64,000 bases of DNA from Halioglobus sp. (GCA_020443425.1 JAGRIE010000005.1:137145-201144), one strand, 5' to 3'. Positions 1 to 11,713 are shown, numbered from the stretch's first letter. Made by a program: numbers and translations. Notes: generated by a model from the sequence alone, not told the origin.

Positions 1-320
1 CCCTGGCGACAAAGATATCGCCGATACCCTGGTCGAAAACGTCCTCCACAGGCACCCTGGCATCAACACAGGACAGAATCATTGCCTTGGGGTACTGACC
101 GGACGCCGCATCGCGCACCAGCGAGGAATGGTCGCGCACTGTGCGGCTGGAATTGACAAAACGGTCATTGCCGCCACCGAGCAGTTCGACTACCTGGTTC
201 GGGGTCAGCAAAGCCTGCTCCTCTACGGTCAGCACACGGTCTGTGCGCGGCTGTGGAGTCTCTGCATAGGACAGTGAAGACAGCATCAGTAGCGCGAGGC
301 CCATTGTTGTTTTTTTCATA
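1..320 (-). CDS. Beta-carbonic anhydrase, exported, partial (C-terminus beyond window start)
   Basis: This is the first 106 codons of a gene read leftwards off the window edge. Beta-carbonic anhydrases interconvert CO2 and bicarbonate with a zinc held by Cys, Asp/His and Cys. The protein opens with MKKTTMGLALLMLSSLSYA, a short Sec signal peptide, so the enzyme should work in the periplasm. After a segment typical of the family (LLGGGNDRFVNSS) comes SCVDARVP, the CxDxR zinc-ligand and catalytic dyad motif, near residue 85. The second zinc site (HxxC) would lie outside the window. AAGGG precedes the ATG at a normal distance. It is divergent from the gene at 561. The family call is strong; a metal-site check on the rest of the gene is not possible here. 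Confidence 0.88.
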
Positions 321-560
321 AGTTTCCCTTTTTTCATCCAATGAAGAAGCCTGTTGGCCAGACTCATGAACTGAGCGGAAGTAGTGGATACAGACAACTC
401 GCGCAGCGTTCACACCATACATGCCGTTCCAGGACACACCAAACCATTTTTGCGAATATGTGACATCAGTGCACAGCGCCTGTGTCACTTCGCACGCACC
501 CGCAGGTTTGACGCGCCCCTGGGCAAACACCATAATCGCTGAACCGCTGGCGTATCGAAC

Positions 561-3245
561 ATGGAGTTGCAGATGCAGGGGGCAAATAAGAATTACAATG
601 CAAAACGCTCATCTATCGGTCGCGCCGCCAGTTGCCTGAGCGTACTGGCGAGTTTATCTCTGGCGACACTCGCCTCGGCAACCGTACCCGACACCTCAAT
701 CCACTCGTGGCTACCGTATCCGATCAAGAACATCAGCAGCACTTTTCTCCCGCAAGGCTTTGGCCCCTCCGGTTATATCAACGCCACAGCGGTCGCCAGT
801 AGCGAAGATTATGCGCTGCTCGGCACCGCTCACCCGGTTCGCAAGACCCGGGCCTGCGTCGGGCTACATGCCTGTCTCGGCATCCATCTGGACGTTTTTT
901 TCGAGGCAAACCCTGTCTATGTCATCGGCCCCTGGGATGGCACCGAGTCTGCAACGCTGCAGATACTGGCACCGACGCATACGCTCGGTGTCGAGCAGTT
1001 TGGCAGCGCCCTGGCAATCCAGGGCTCGCGCATTGCCGTGGGTGCCGCCTCCGTCTTCAGCTGGGACTACAGTATCGATGTCAGCACATTATCGACCACC
1101 CTCGAGACTTTCCCAACCGACAGTGGTCGCGTGCATCTCTACCAGATCAATGGCTCGACCATCAGCCCGGAACGGACCATTGTCTACGGCGAGCTACACG
1201 AGCAGTTCGGAGCTGCAGTGGCGATGGATAACCAACATCTGCTGGTGGGCCGCCCCGGTGCGCTGCCGGCTGCGGCTGACCTGTTTGACCCTGCTAGCGG
1301 CGAACATCTCGCCTCGCTGGTATCGCCCGGCATTGCTGACGGGTTTGCAACCTCGGTGGCGCTGGCGGGCGACCTGGCGATCATCGCCGCGCCCGGATTT
1401 GATACCGTCTACGTCTACGTCTACCGCGATGATGGCAACGGGCACTGGCAGCCAGCCGGCACACTCGACAGCCCCGGCTCGGGCACCGGGTTCGGCGCGT
1501 CGATCGCCGCCGATGGCGAGCGCATCATCGTAGGGGCACCGGATATAGACCGCGCTTTCATCTATGAGGATGACGGCGACACCCACTGGCCTGCGGTCGG
1601 CGAGTTGGTGGGCGCAAGCGACAGCCGGCTGGGCACCGCAGTGGCAATCACCGGTGATGTTGCGTTCGCCGCTGCGCCACAGCTGCTGTACCAGGGGATG
1701 CCCCTTGGCATCGTGGTGCGCCATGAGCGGCGTGATGGCAGCTGGCCTTTTGTGAGTCACACCATCGCATCCCCCGCCCGGGACAGCGCAACCTACGGCA
1801 CCCGCATCAGCGCATCCAGCGGCATGCTCACAGTGCTGTCGACAAGCAATGATCCAGAGCTCCCTGATCATTACCATATCTATACCGCGGCCGGAAAAAT
1901 CTGGGACACCGACGGCGATCGTGTGGTGCAGTGGCTCGATAACTGCCCCGATACCGGCAATGCCAGGCAACTCGACTTTGATGGAGATGGCCGGGGCAAC
2001 GCCTGCGATTACGATGTCGATGACGACGGCCTGTCGAACCAGCAGGAGGTGCAAGCGGGAACCGACCTGTATAACCCTGATACCGATGGAGATGGCGTAC
2101 CGGACGGGGAGGATCCGCAGCCCCTGGTCCCCGACCGCGACCGGGACGGGCTCAGCGACGACGACGAGGTCGCGAGCGGCAGTGATCCTCTCGACCCGGA
2201 TACCGATAACGATGGCCAGGAGGATGGCGAGGACCCGTTCCCGCTGGACCCCAATGACGGCTGGCTGCTGTATGAACGCCTGGACATCAGCCATGCGGAA
2301 CTGGCGCTGGGCGCCCAGGTATTGCTGGTACGCAAATCCAACGGCGACATCGAGGCGATGACCCGACAGGGCGGGCAATGGCAGGAGATACCGGCCCCGA
2401 CACTCGACAACCAGCCACTGCCCGCGATCGGCACCATGGCAATGAAGGGCTCGCGCGCTGTCTTTGTGCAGGACAATGCCGCCGGCGCCTATAACTTCAG
2501 GTACATTTTTCATGTCTTTGATTACACTCCCGACACCGGCTGGCGCTGGCTCGGGAGCGGCAATACCTCGTCCGCCCTGGGATCGATCACAAGCATCACC
2601 GACATAGCGGTTGACGGCGACACTGTGGCCGCGCTGGTCAGGTCAGCCGGTAACAGCATCGCGCTGGTGTTTGATACAAACTCGGGCAGTGTCCGTCTTC
2701 GCGCCCGACATTTTACCGAGGGGACCGCAATCACAGTCTCCGGCGCTGCAGTCGCCATAGGAGCAGGCACAGCGTACGACAGCGAGGGAGCGGTGGAGAT
2801 CCTTGCAGCGGAGAATGACTACCGGGTTCAAACCGTGCGCCGAAGCCCCACACTGCGGCGCAGCGGACAGCGCATTGGCCAGGCAATCAGCCCGGCACAG
2901 TCCGGCGAGTTCCTGGTCAGTTCAGAGGCCGGCGGCTTCTGGCTGCACAACAGCGGCGAGGGCTGGCAGTTGACGAAACTCGGCATTCCGCCGCCCTATA
3001 TATTCCCCGGTAACGATTACTGGCTGGCCGGCGACGGGCGCGGTATCGTAATACATGGATTACACAACTGGCGGGTTTACAATGGCTACAATAAATCGCT
3101 GCTGGGACAGTTGCGCAACAGTGTCAGCAGCAGCCGGCATCCCCTTACCAATGGTGAGATTGTGGTGCACGGCAGCCGCTTGCATTCGGGGCCCGATTAT
3201 ATTGAGATTTACCACACACAGCGTCAGCTGCCGCCCGGCTGTTGA
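561..3245 (+). CDS. Secreted FG-GAP/beta-propeller protein with thrombospondin type-3 calcium repeats
   Basis: An 894-residue exported protein of unknown exact role. A hydrophobic signal segment (residues about 25-40, ending in LASA) follows a basic start; ATG 573 is an in-frame alternative start. Residues about 130-430 hold repeated blocks such as FGAAVAMD, FATSVALAGD, FGASIAADGERIIVGAP and LGTAVAITGD, the pattern of integrin-alpha-like FG-GAP propeller blades. Residues about 450-570 carry Asp-rich thrombospondin type-3 repeats (DTDGDGVPDGEDP, DRDRDGLSDDDE, DTDNDGQEDGEDP), which bind calcium. The C-terminal third again looks propeller-like. No sorting tag or membrane anchor is visible at the C-terminus (ends RQLPPGC). 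Proteins of this build are usually surface or matrix proteins; the ligand is unknown. Confidence 0.8.
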   Translation: MELQMQGANKNYNAKRSSIGRAASCLSVLASLSLATLASATVPDTSIHSWLPYPIKNISSTFLPQGFGPSGYINATAVASSEDYALLGTAHPVRKTRACVGLHACLGIHLDVFFEANPVYVIGPWDGTESATLQILAPTHTLGVEQFGSALAIQGSRIAVGAASVFSWDYSIDVSTLSTTLETFPTDSGRVHLYQINGSTISPERTIVYGELHEQFGAAVAMDNQHLLVGRPGALPAAADLFDPASGEHLASLVSPGIADGFATSVALAGDLAIIAAPGFDTVYVYVYRDDGNGHWQPAGTLDSPGSGTGFGASIAADGERIIVGAPDIDRAFIYEDDGDTHWPAVGELVGASDSRLGTAVAITGDVAFAAAPQLLYQGMPLGIVVRHERRDGSWPFVSHTIASPARDSATYGTRISASSGMLTVLSTSNDPELPDHYHIYTAAGKIWDTDGDRVVQWLDNCPDTGNARQLDFDGDGRGNACDYDVDDDGLSNQQEVQAGTDLYNPDTDGDGVPDGEDPQPLVPDRDRDGLSDDDEVASGSDPLDPDTDNDGQEDGEDPFPLDPNDGWLLYERLDISHAELALGAQVLLVRKSNGDIEAMTRQGGQWQEIPAPTLDNQPLPAIGTMAMKGSRAVFVQDNAAGAYNFRYIFHVFDYTPDTGWRWLGSGNTSSALGSITSITDIAVDGDTVAALVRSAGNSIALVFDTNSGSVRLRARHFTEGTAITVSGAAVAIGAGTAYDSEGAVEILAAENDYRVQTVRRSPTLRRSGQRIGQAISPAQSGEFLVSSEAGGFWLHNSGEGWQLTKLGIPPPYIFPGNDYWLAGDGRGIVIHGLHNWRVYNGYNKSLLGQLRNSVSSSRHPLTNGEIVVHGSRLHSGPDYIEIYHTQRQLPPGC

Positions 3246-3289
3246 GGCTGCGAAGCGGCCAACACCGGGTCGCGCCGCGTGAGTCGCCC

Positions 3290-4552
3290 GTGAACGAGAC
3301 CGATACGCGCAGACGCAAGTTCCCGTGGCGCTCAGCCGGCGCGCTGTTCTTCTTTATCGCTGCACTGGCGGGATTCGCCTCCGGGGTCTCAGTGACAGAG
3401 CGCGACGGCATCAGCTCAGCCAACCTGCTGACACAGGCCTACTACAGCCTCAGCCTGTTTGTACTGGGCGGTGTCGACCTGGGGACACCCTACGGTGGGC
3501 CACTGTACGGCAGGATACTGTTGTGGGCAGCCTATTTCGGTGCGCCCGTGCTCGCGGCCTCGACGCTGTTCAACGCATTACTGCGGGCGCTGGCGCCGCA
3601 GCGCTGGAAACTGCAGCGCCTGAAGGGACATGTGATCGTGGTTGGCGCCGGTGAACTGTCGCTGAGCTACCTCAGGGTTCTGCGCAGGCACCGGCCGCAT
3701 GTCCCCGTGATCGTGGTATCGCGGCTGGCGCCGGATCAATCGATTGTCGATGAGTTTGAACAGGGTCTGCACGCCACCGTGGTGCTGGGGGATATCACCC
3801 ACGAATTCTTCCTGCGGCAACTGCATGTCGAGCGGGCCATGAAGATACTGCTGCTGTCCGACAACAGCCTGCGCAGCTACGAGGCGGCCAGCATTCTCAT
3901 CAACATGGTGCCGGACATCGGCTCCCGTATCGTCATCCACTGCGCCCGCCTGCGTTTCATGCGCGCGATGGAGAGCACCCACGTGGCCCAGAGTTGCGAC
4001 ACCTTCAACACCTACCACCTGGCCGCCAGCGGCCTGGTGCGGGAGCAGATGCTGCCACAGTTCCGGGAGACCCACGACAAGGACATCGTGGTGATCGCCG
4101 GATTCGGGCGGTTTGGACAAACCATTCTGGAGGAACTGCAACGCCACGCCATCAGCGAGCTGTCGACCGTGGCCATTATTGAGCAGGATGCCAACCGCCG
4201 GGTGATGGTTGCAGAGGAGCAGATGGCGTTCAGCCAGGGTTACCGGCGCGAAGTCTATGACGGCGACATCTCCCACCCCGAAGTCTGGCGACGACTGCAG
4301 GAGGAAATACCCATGCAACAGGACGGCAGGAATTCTGTATTCGTGCTCGGCACCGGTCGCGAAGAGGACAATCTGCGCACTGCCCTGTGGATCCGGCGCA
4401 AGTATCCGAGCGCGATGGTCATTGCACGCAGCAGCAAGGAATCCCGCTTCGCCGGCGAGGTCGCCAGCGAGCACAACCTGATCTGCATCAGCATCAACCA
4501 GCTGGTGGAGGAACACATCCCGAAAAGCTGGGTGGACATCGGGCCGACCTGA
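3290..4552 (+). CDS. Ion-channel-like membrane protein with two TrkA-N (RCK) domains
   Basis: About 420 residues. Two hydrophobic segments (ALFFFIAALAGFASGV and the stretch ILLWAAYFGAPVLAAS) flank a short loop resembling a pore re-entrant region. Two Rossmann nucleotide-binding domains follow: HVIVVGAGELSLSYL at about residue 110 and IVVIAGFGRFGQTIL at about residue 265. This is the RCK/TrkA-N pair of ligand-gated K+ channels and related transport proteins. The loop reads VLGGVDLGTPYGG and lacks the K+ filter TxGYGD, so potassium selectivity should not be assumed. The start is uncertain: GTG 3290 is used here, but an in-frame TTG at 3242 overlaps the stop of the upstream gene, which would couple the two. 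Confidence 0.72.
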   Translation: MNETDTRRRKFPWRSAGALFFFIAALAGFASGVSVTERDGISSANLLTQAYYSLSLFVLGGVDLGTPYGGPLYGRILLWAAYFGAPVLAASTLFNALLRALAPQRWKLQRLKGHVIVVGAGELSLSYLRVLRRHRPHVPVIVVSRLAPDQSIVDEFEQGLHATVVLGDITHEFFLRQLHVERAMKILLLSDNSLRSYEAASILINMVPDIGSRIVIHCARLRFMRAMESTHVAQSCDTFNTYHLAASGLVREQMLPQFRETHDKDIVVIAGFGRFGQTILEELQRHAISELSTVAIIEQDANRRVMVAEEQMAFSQGYRREVYDGDISHPEVWRRLQEEIPMQQDGRNSVFVLGTGREEDNLRTALWIRRKYPSAMVIARSSKESRFAGEVASEHNLICISINQLVEEHIPKSWVDIGPT

Positions 4553-4691
4553 CCGCCGCATGCGCTGCCCGCCGCGCCAGTCATAAGGAAAAGCAATTGC
4601 GATGATACTGACAATCCCTTTTAACTGTCGTGCGATGTTCGCTATCATCTGACCGGATCAATCACCCTCAGACCTCAACAGGAGACATGCA

Positions 4692-5258
4692 ATGCGCAAT
4701 CGAGTACCCAATGTCGTGTTCAAGACACGCGTCAGGGATGAGTCCGTGGAAGGCGAGAACCCCTATCGCTGGGAAGACAAAACCACAGCCGACCTGTTCG
4801 GCGGCAAGCGGGTTGTTGTGTTTTCACTGCCGGGCGCGTTTACGCCGACCTGCTCATCCAACCACCTGCCCCGCTATGATGAACTGTACGAGGAGTTCAA
4901 GGCGGAGGGCATCGATGAAATAATGTGCGTCTCCGTGAACGACGCCTTTGTGATGTTCCAGTGGGGCCGCCATGTCGGCAATAAAAATATCTACCTGTTG
5001 CCGGATGGCTCCGGCGAGTTCACACGCAAAATGGGAATGCTGGTGGACAAATCCAACCTCGGTTTCGGCATGCGTTCCTGGCGCTACTCCATGCTGGTGA
5101 ACGACGGCAATATCGAGCAGATATTCATTGAGCCGGAGTTCGGCGACAACTGTGAACTCGACCCGTTCGAGGTATCAGACGCCGATACCATGCTCGCCCA
5201 CATACGCGGCAAAAAACCAGAGGGCGTGGCGAAGCCATCCGTGGCCTTCACCGGCTGA
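4692..5258 (+). CDS. Peroxiredoxin of the Prx5/AhpE-like type (thiol peroxidase)
   Basis: A 188-residue cytoplasmic peroxidase that reduces hydroperoxides. The peroxidatic cysteine sits in [17 protein letters not shown] (about residue 55), the PxxxTxxC motif of the AhpC/TSA superfamily in the form typical of Prx5. The body (ISVNDAF-like [12 protein letters not shown], then [21 protein letters not shown]) matches the Prx5 group, whose members often pair with glutathione/glutaredoxin; the C-terminal glutaredoxin domain found fused in some bacteria is absent. CAGGAGA precedes the ATG. It has its own upstream gap of 139 bases and a convergent neighbour, so it is probably monocistronic. Confidence 0.9.
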   Translation: MRNRVPNVVFKTRVRDESVEGENPYRWEDKTTADLFGGKRVVVFSLPGAFTPTCSSNHLPRYDELYEEFKAEGIDEIMCVSVNDAFVMFQWGRHVGNKNIYLLPDGSGEFTRKMGMLVDKSNLGFGMRSWRYSMLVNDGNIEQIFIEPEFGDNCELDPFEVSDADTMLAHIRGKKPEGVAKPSVAFTG

Positions 5259-5328
5259 ACCGCAGCAGCGAGTTCTCTCGCTGGCACCGCCGGCCCGGTC
5301 GCGAACCCCGGGCCGGCTGCGCACTCCG

Positions 5329-8300
5329 CTATTGCCCGATGGTTTCGCGATCCCCGGCCAACATCAGTTTCCACGACTCAATCACCTTCGGACCGTACTC
5401 CGTGTTGACGGCCTCGGTATTCAGGTGGCTGGTCAGGTAGTACAGGCGCTGGATATCATCCATCGCCATCGGTCCGGCGCTGGCGTCACGAAAACGCTCC
5501 TGCAGGTAGGACGGTGGAATCGACTGGTTGTAGATATTCACCTCTACCGTACCCAGGTCGGCGATCTGCGCCGGCGTCAGGGTCGCCTCGTACTCGATGG
5601 TGTCCGCCCCCGTCAACGCGGGATCCGTGTAGTAGGGGTCAGCCGATTCCGGACCAGGCAACAGCGCCAGCTCCCGGATAAAGGCGGAGCTCGAGGACGT
5701 GAAAACCGCGGGGTCATAGCCCAGTGGCTTGATCCTGTTGTCCTTGAGGCTGGTCATGCGTCGCAGGAAGCTGGTGGTGATGTCACCGGCGGAGTCTGCG
5801 TACACTTCCTGGTAGATCTGCACCTGGTCACCGCGGGTGATGCGCTGGTAGTGCGGCTGCGGCAGGCTGCCGGGAAACGCTCCAGGCTGCTCCGAGTCGA
5901 GCACGGTATCGGTGACACCATCCAGGATAGCGCCCAGCTTGTTGGTGCGTCCCGACGCCCACACCAGGTCGCCGGCACTGTCGCGAATCAGCAACTCCAG
6001 GAACACCCGCCGAAACGCGACACCGGAGGGCAGGTAGTGACCCGTTTTGTTAATGACTTTCACGCGCGTGCGAACCTTGTTGCCCGGCAGCACCTCGACA
6101 GCGGTGATGTCGACCTCGGCAGTTCCCTCGCGCGCCATGTTCACCATGGAGTTCATACCCGTGATCAGCGGCGGTGTCACATTGCTCGCGGTGAGCCCGT
6201 CGACCTGGCGAATACCCAGCACCAGTGGGAACTGCTGGAACATCTGGTTCAGGAACACGTTCAGGCCGTGCAGCTGGTGACGGGAAAACTCGCTGCGCTC
6301 AGTCAGCGTAATCTCCTCGTCAGGCAGGCGCTCGGTGGTCGGCGCAGAGTTATTGTCTTCAATATTGGCTATTTTGGTGTGCAGCTTGGTGCCCTTGTAG
6401 TGTGTGCTCATATGACAGCTATTGCAGCTGCGCGACTGTGGCCCCTGCTGGCCGTACACGCTGTTGGTCCACTCCAGGTGCGTGGACTGCTCGTAACTGG
6501 CGCCGTGCTGAACGCCGTTGTTGTCGAATACCGGCAACAGGATATTGTGGCAGGTCCCACACATGTCGGCGGAGGACAGCTGCTCTCCATAGCGCGGCGT
6601 GATGCCGACCGAGTTGTTCATCGGCGCCGTGACGATGGTGTCATCGGCGTACGGGCCATAGAGCTCGGAATCGGGCCCGGTGACAAAGTTGCCGGTAAAG
6701 GAGGCTTCCTCGCCGAGGGCATCGGGTGATACGCGGTGGCAAACCGTGCAGGAAATACCATCGCGCGCCAGCGCCGCATAGTTCTGTTCACCATTCTCGG
6801 CGGCGTGTGGCCACTGCTTGACGACATCGCGGGTGAATTCCTTGCCAAAGGGGACACCCTCCGGCGGGGGAATCGCGTACAGCGCCTCGCAGTTGTCGGT
6901 GCCCTCCCCCGGTGTGTCGATGGCGAGCTGGCGCGAGCCCATCACACCGTGGCAGCGCAGGCAGGTCTGCTCGATACAGGGTGTCAGTTGCGGCAGGTGA
7001 TTGGTCTCACTCTGCAGCTGCGCGAAGAAAATAGGATCGCGCCCGGCAAGGCCCATCGGCGATGCACGCCACTCCGCATAGGGCGACAGGTTAAGTGCCT
7101 GTGGCTCTGCGCCGGACTCATCAAAAAAGATCATATTGGAGGTGGCAGCGGACATGGAGGCGGCATCGTGACAACCCGCACACTGGTCCGATGTGACGAA
7201 CTTGGTCGCCCCGTGCGGATTCAACTGGCTTCCCGCCAGCGCATGGTCATAGGTCTCGGCCGGCATGCTGAGTGCCATCGCCTGTGTGTATGTGACCGGG
7301 CCGAGCTGGTCGTAGAATTCCAGGAAACTGTCATCGGGTGTTGCCAGTGGTACCGGAAACGGGTTGGCCGTATCCGCGACGTCATCATCGCCCACCGAGG
7401 CATCGTGTTTGCCAACGAAGGGCGCGATACCCACCTGCTCCAGCTGGTCCAGACCGGGACTGCTGCTGAACTGACGGTAACGCGCGCCGCTGGTAAGCAC
7501 ATTGTCCAGTGACGAGAAGGTGGATTCCCTTGCCGCTGAGGCATGGCAGTTGATGCAGTAGGCACCGTATCCGGCATTGGGATACACCATATTCGCAATC
7601 TGTGTATCGGCACCGCCGGTGGGGTAAAAATCCGGGTTGCGCTGCGTACTCTGCTCCAGTTCCGCCAGTGCAACTTCTGAGGTGACGGCGGCCAGCCCCA
7701 GCACCGGGGGGTTGCCCTCGTCGGGCGATGATTCAGCGGCGTAATAGCCCCAGTACCAGCCATCGGTGGTCGCCTGTGCGTTCTTGACAATGATCGTCCA
7801 ACTGCCGGGCTCAGGGTCTTCGGTAATCACCATGCAGGCGTTTTCCTCAAGCTCTATCCCGAGTGACTCGTCGATACTGTGCATCGCCTTGATTACCATT
7901 GCACCGTCGGGCAGCGGCCCACTGCGATCGCCGCACATCCACTCGACCACTTCCGGGGAGTAGTAGATCTTCACCGCAGGATGGGAGCCATAGTTGGCGC
8001 CACTGCCTATGTCACCGACATAGGGACCGGTGAGACGCCACTGCTTGTCGCTGCTCCAGTTCAGCTCGTCAGCGTAAGTCTGGGCGCGCAGGAATGCCTC
8101 AAGGCGCCGGTCGTAGTCATTTTTCGCGGTGAGATCATCCATCGGCGGTGGCGTGCGCAGGTCTTCCGGCAGCACCGTGCCGTGCGGGGCGGTATCCGCG
8201 CACCAGCGCGCCAGTTCCTGCTCACTGGGCGGAGCCGGGTTGGTCTGGCAGACCCATTCACCGGTATCCGCCGGCAGCATGCCGGCGGGTTGCACTGCCG

Positions 8301-8397
8301 CAGACTGGTTGTTGTTGGAGGTGTCACTGCAGGCAGTGGTGAAAAGCGCGGCTGTGATAGCAAACGCAGCAGCGTACCGGCCATTGAACGGCATCAT
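5329..8397 (-). CDS. Six-haem c-type cytochrome lipoprotein with P460-like N-terminal domain
   Basis: A 1022-residue exported electron-transfer protein. The start is the ATG at 8397 (or 8394), behind GGGGA; the signal peptide ends in FTTACSD, a lipobox, so the mature protein should be lipid-anchored. Six CxxCH haem c sites are visible: CINCH (about residue 280), CAGCH (405), CLRCH (477), CTVCH (549), CGTCH (612) and CNSCH (656). Residues about 90-230 resemble a cytochrome P460-type domain (HPAVKIYYSP, DGAMVIKAM, DGWYWGYYA), but I see no separate haem motif there. The last 300 residues are haem-free and beta-rich. The substrate is unknown. No maturation genes or partner reductase are adjacent. 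Confidence 0.82.
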   Translation of the reverse strand: MMPFNGRYAAAFAITAALFTTACSDTSNNNQSAAVQPAGMLPADTGEWVCQTNPAPPSEQELARWCADTAPHGTVLPEDLRTPPPMDDLTAKNDYDRRLEAFLRAQTYADELNWSSDKQWRLTGPYVGDIGSGANYGSHPAVKIYYSPEVVEWMCGDRSGPLPDGAMVIKAMHSIDESLGIELEENACMVITEDPEPGSWTIIVKNAQATTDGWYWGYYAAESSPDEGNPPVLGLAAVTSEVALAELEQSTQRNPDFYPTGGADTQIANMVYPNAGYGAYCINCHASAARESTFSSLDNVLTSGARYRQFSSSPGLDQLEQVGIAPFVGKHDASVGDDDVADTANPFPVPLATPDDSFLEFYDQLGPVTYTQAMALSMPAETYDHALAGSQLNPHGATKFVTSDQCAGCHDAASMSAATSNMIFFDESGAEPQALNLSPYAEWRASPMGLAGRDPIFFAQLQSETNHLPQLTPCIEQTCLRCHGVMGSRQLAIDTPGEGTDNCEALYAIPPPEGVPFGKEFTRDVVKQWPHAAENGEQNYAALARDGISCTVCHRVSPDALGEEASFTGNFVTGPDSELYGPYADDTIVTAPMNNSVGITPRYGEQLSSADMCGTCHNILLPVFDNNGVQHGASYEQSTHLEWTNSVYGQQGPQSRSCNSCHMSTHYKGTKLHTKIANIEDNNSAPTTERLPDEEITLTERSEFSRHQLHGLNVFLNQMFQQFPLVLGIRQVDGLTASNVTPPLITGMNSMVNMAREGTAEVDITAVEVLPGNKVRTRVKVINKTGHYLPSGVAFRRVFLELLIRDSAGDLVWASGRTNKLGAILDGVTDTVLDSEQPGAFPGSLPQPHYQRITRGDQVQIYQEVYADSAGDITTSFLRRMTSLKDNRIKPLGYDPAVFTSSSSAFIRELALLPGPESADPYYTDPALTGADTIEYEATLTPAQIADLGTVEVNIYNQSIPPSYLQERFRDASAGPMAMDDIQRLYYLTSHLNTEAVNTEYGPKVIESWKLMLAGDRETIGQ

Positions 8398-8649
8398 TGG
8401 AATCCCCTGTCCCCGGAAACGATCCACCTAACCTGGCGGCGGCGTCGCTATTGTTATGTGCAGCCGCGCGCAGGAGAACTGCGCCGCGGCGACCTTATTG
8501 TATTGAGCAATCTGAACGCACTGGACTATACAAGGGAATTGAGAATCAATTCAATCCGCTGCGGCGTGTAAAAAAATGACAAAAATAACAGGTGTGTTGC
8601 GAAGAACGGCTGCGACGAGGGATTCCGAGGTGGGCAGGCGGGGAGAGAG

Positions 8650-8683
8650 GCCCCCACACTGCCTGCAATGGCGGTGTGGGGGC
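8650..8683 (-). terminator. GC-rich hairpin downstream of katG
   Basis: GCCCCCACAC (8650-8659) pairs perfectly with GTGTGGGGGC (8674-8683), and an inner GCC/GGC extends the stem. It lies 8 bases beyond the katG stop. There is no T-run on the katG strand, so it may be a weak terminator or an mRNA 3' stabiliser. Confidence 0.5.
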
Positions 8684-8690
8684 GATGGCA

Positions 8691-10925
<2,235 letters not shown>

Positions 10926-11044
10926 TTACGCGACACTGGTGCGAGGTAAATTTACTTTTGCTTATGCCTGCGATAGCGAAATCGTATGGTCGACCTCCAT
11001 CAAGATCAACGGAAACTATCAAACGACGGGTACGGGCGTTGCGC

Positions 11045-11069
11045 ACCCCGGTGCACGATCGACCGGGGT
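11045..11069 (-). terminator. Hairpin downstream of the small coiled-coil gene
   Basis: ACCCCGGT (11045-11052) pairs perfectly with ACCGGGGT (11062-11069) across a 9-base loop, starting 8 bases after the stop of the coiled-coil gene. No T-run follows on that strand. Confidence 0.45.
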
Positions 11070-11077
11070 TGCAGTAC

Positions 11078-11344
11078 TCAGGAACCGGTGAACACTTTTT
11101 TCAGATGCTGCAGTCGCTCCTCACTGGCATCCCTGGCCTCTTCCAACTGTTTTTTTGCATCGTCCATTTTACCCTGCAATTCCTCGATGTTCTTTTTGAC
11201 TTGCGATTGGATGTCAGCCTTGGCTTTTTCATTCTCGGCCTCAGCCATACGGCGATCCGCTTCGGCCTGCTCTGCTTCCACCTGCTTGTCGAGTTCATCA
11301 ATTTTGGTTTCAATCGCCTTACTAACTGAGTCCAGCAATGACAT
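11078..11344 (-). CDS. Small highly charged coiled-coil protein, unknown function
   Basis: 88 residues starting MSLLDSVSKAIETKI. The start is ATG 11344, preceded by a perfect AGGAGG; the open frame extends further upstream but without a plausible start signal. Nearly the whole protein is heptad-like and rich in Glu, Lys, Ala and Gln (KAKADIQSQVKKNIEELQ), so a long amphipathic helix or coiled coil is expected. There is no signal peptide and no Cys. Similar short proteins occur near stress genes in marine gammaproteobacteria, but I do not recognise a named family. It lies between katG and a divergent exported hydrolase. Confidence 0.65.
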   Translation of the reverse strand: MSLLDSVSKAIETKIDELDKQVEAEQAEADRRMAEAENEKAKADIQSQVKKNIEELQGKMDDAKKQLEEARDASEERLQHLKKVFTGS

Positions 11345-11713
11345 GGTCGTGCCTCCTGATAGGGTTGTTCGATTCAACGCCTGCTGAGCTGATACATCCG
11401 CAGGCTTCACGGGCTGTGTTGCAATATGTATGCCAGCGTTTGAAAGCAAGTGGTGGGCAATGCTGCAAACCCGCGGCAGCCGTGGCTTGCAACGGCTGCC
11501 GCGAGCTGCGGCCGAGCGCAACCGGCTGCCGCCCCGGCCTTCTCACATGTAATCTTTTCCCCGGCTGTGCAATACCTACAATCCGTCCACCGCGATGTGC
11601 AGCGTTGCGCGCCTCCCAGTCGCGCCGGACCTGTTGCGCAGCGCCCGGTGCTGGCTCGCCACCGGCGACTATCGTAAGCTAGACGGCCCCAAACGCAGAC
11701 AGGAGATACCGCC
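11345..11713. other. Intergenic region between divergent genes, with a strong inverted repeat
   Basis: 369 bases without a convincing gene: open frames here lack ribosome sites and overlap in antisense. It holds the ribosome site of the coiled-coil gene, a perfect 12-base inverted repeat (11472-11503, listed separately) and CAGGAG before the hydrolase at 11714. Confidence 0.6.
11472..11503. repeat. Perfect 12-bp inverted repeat (hairpin)
   Basis: CGCGGCAGCCGT (11472-11483), an 8-base spacer, then ACGGCTGCCGCG (11492-11503). A partial third copy of the right arm, CCGGCTGCCGC, follows at 11522-11532. No T-run on either side, so it is not a standard terminator. Confidence 0.7.

Noticed and set aside
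1890-2270. Repeated Asp/Gly-coding DNA that might look like a short tandem array
   Set aside because: These are degenerate thrombospondin type-3 protein repeats, not identical DNA repeats with spacers; no CRISPR array is present in the window.
5128-6729. Long open frame on the plus strand opposite the multihaem cytochrome
   Set aside because: It is an antisense shadow of a GC-rich gene with clear haem motifs; the predicted protein is Arg/Val/Gln-rich with no domain.
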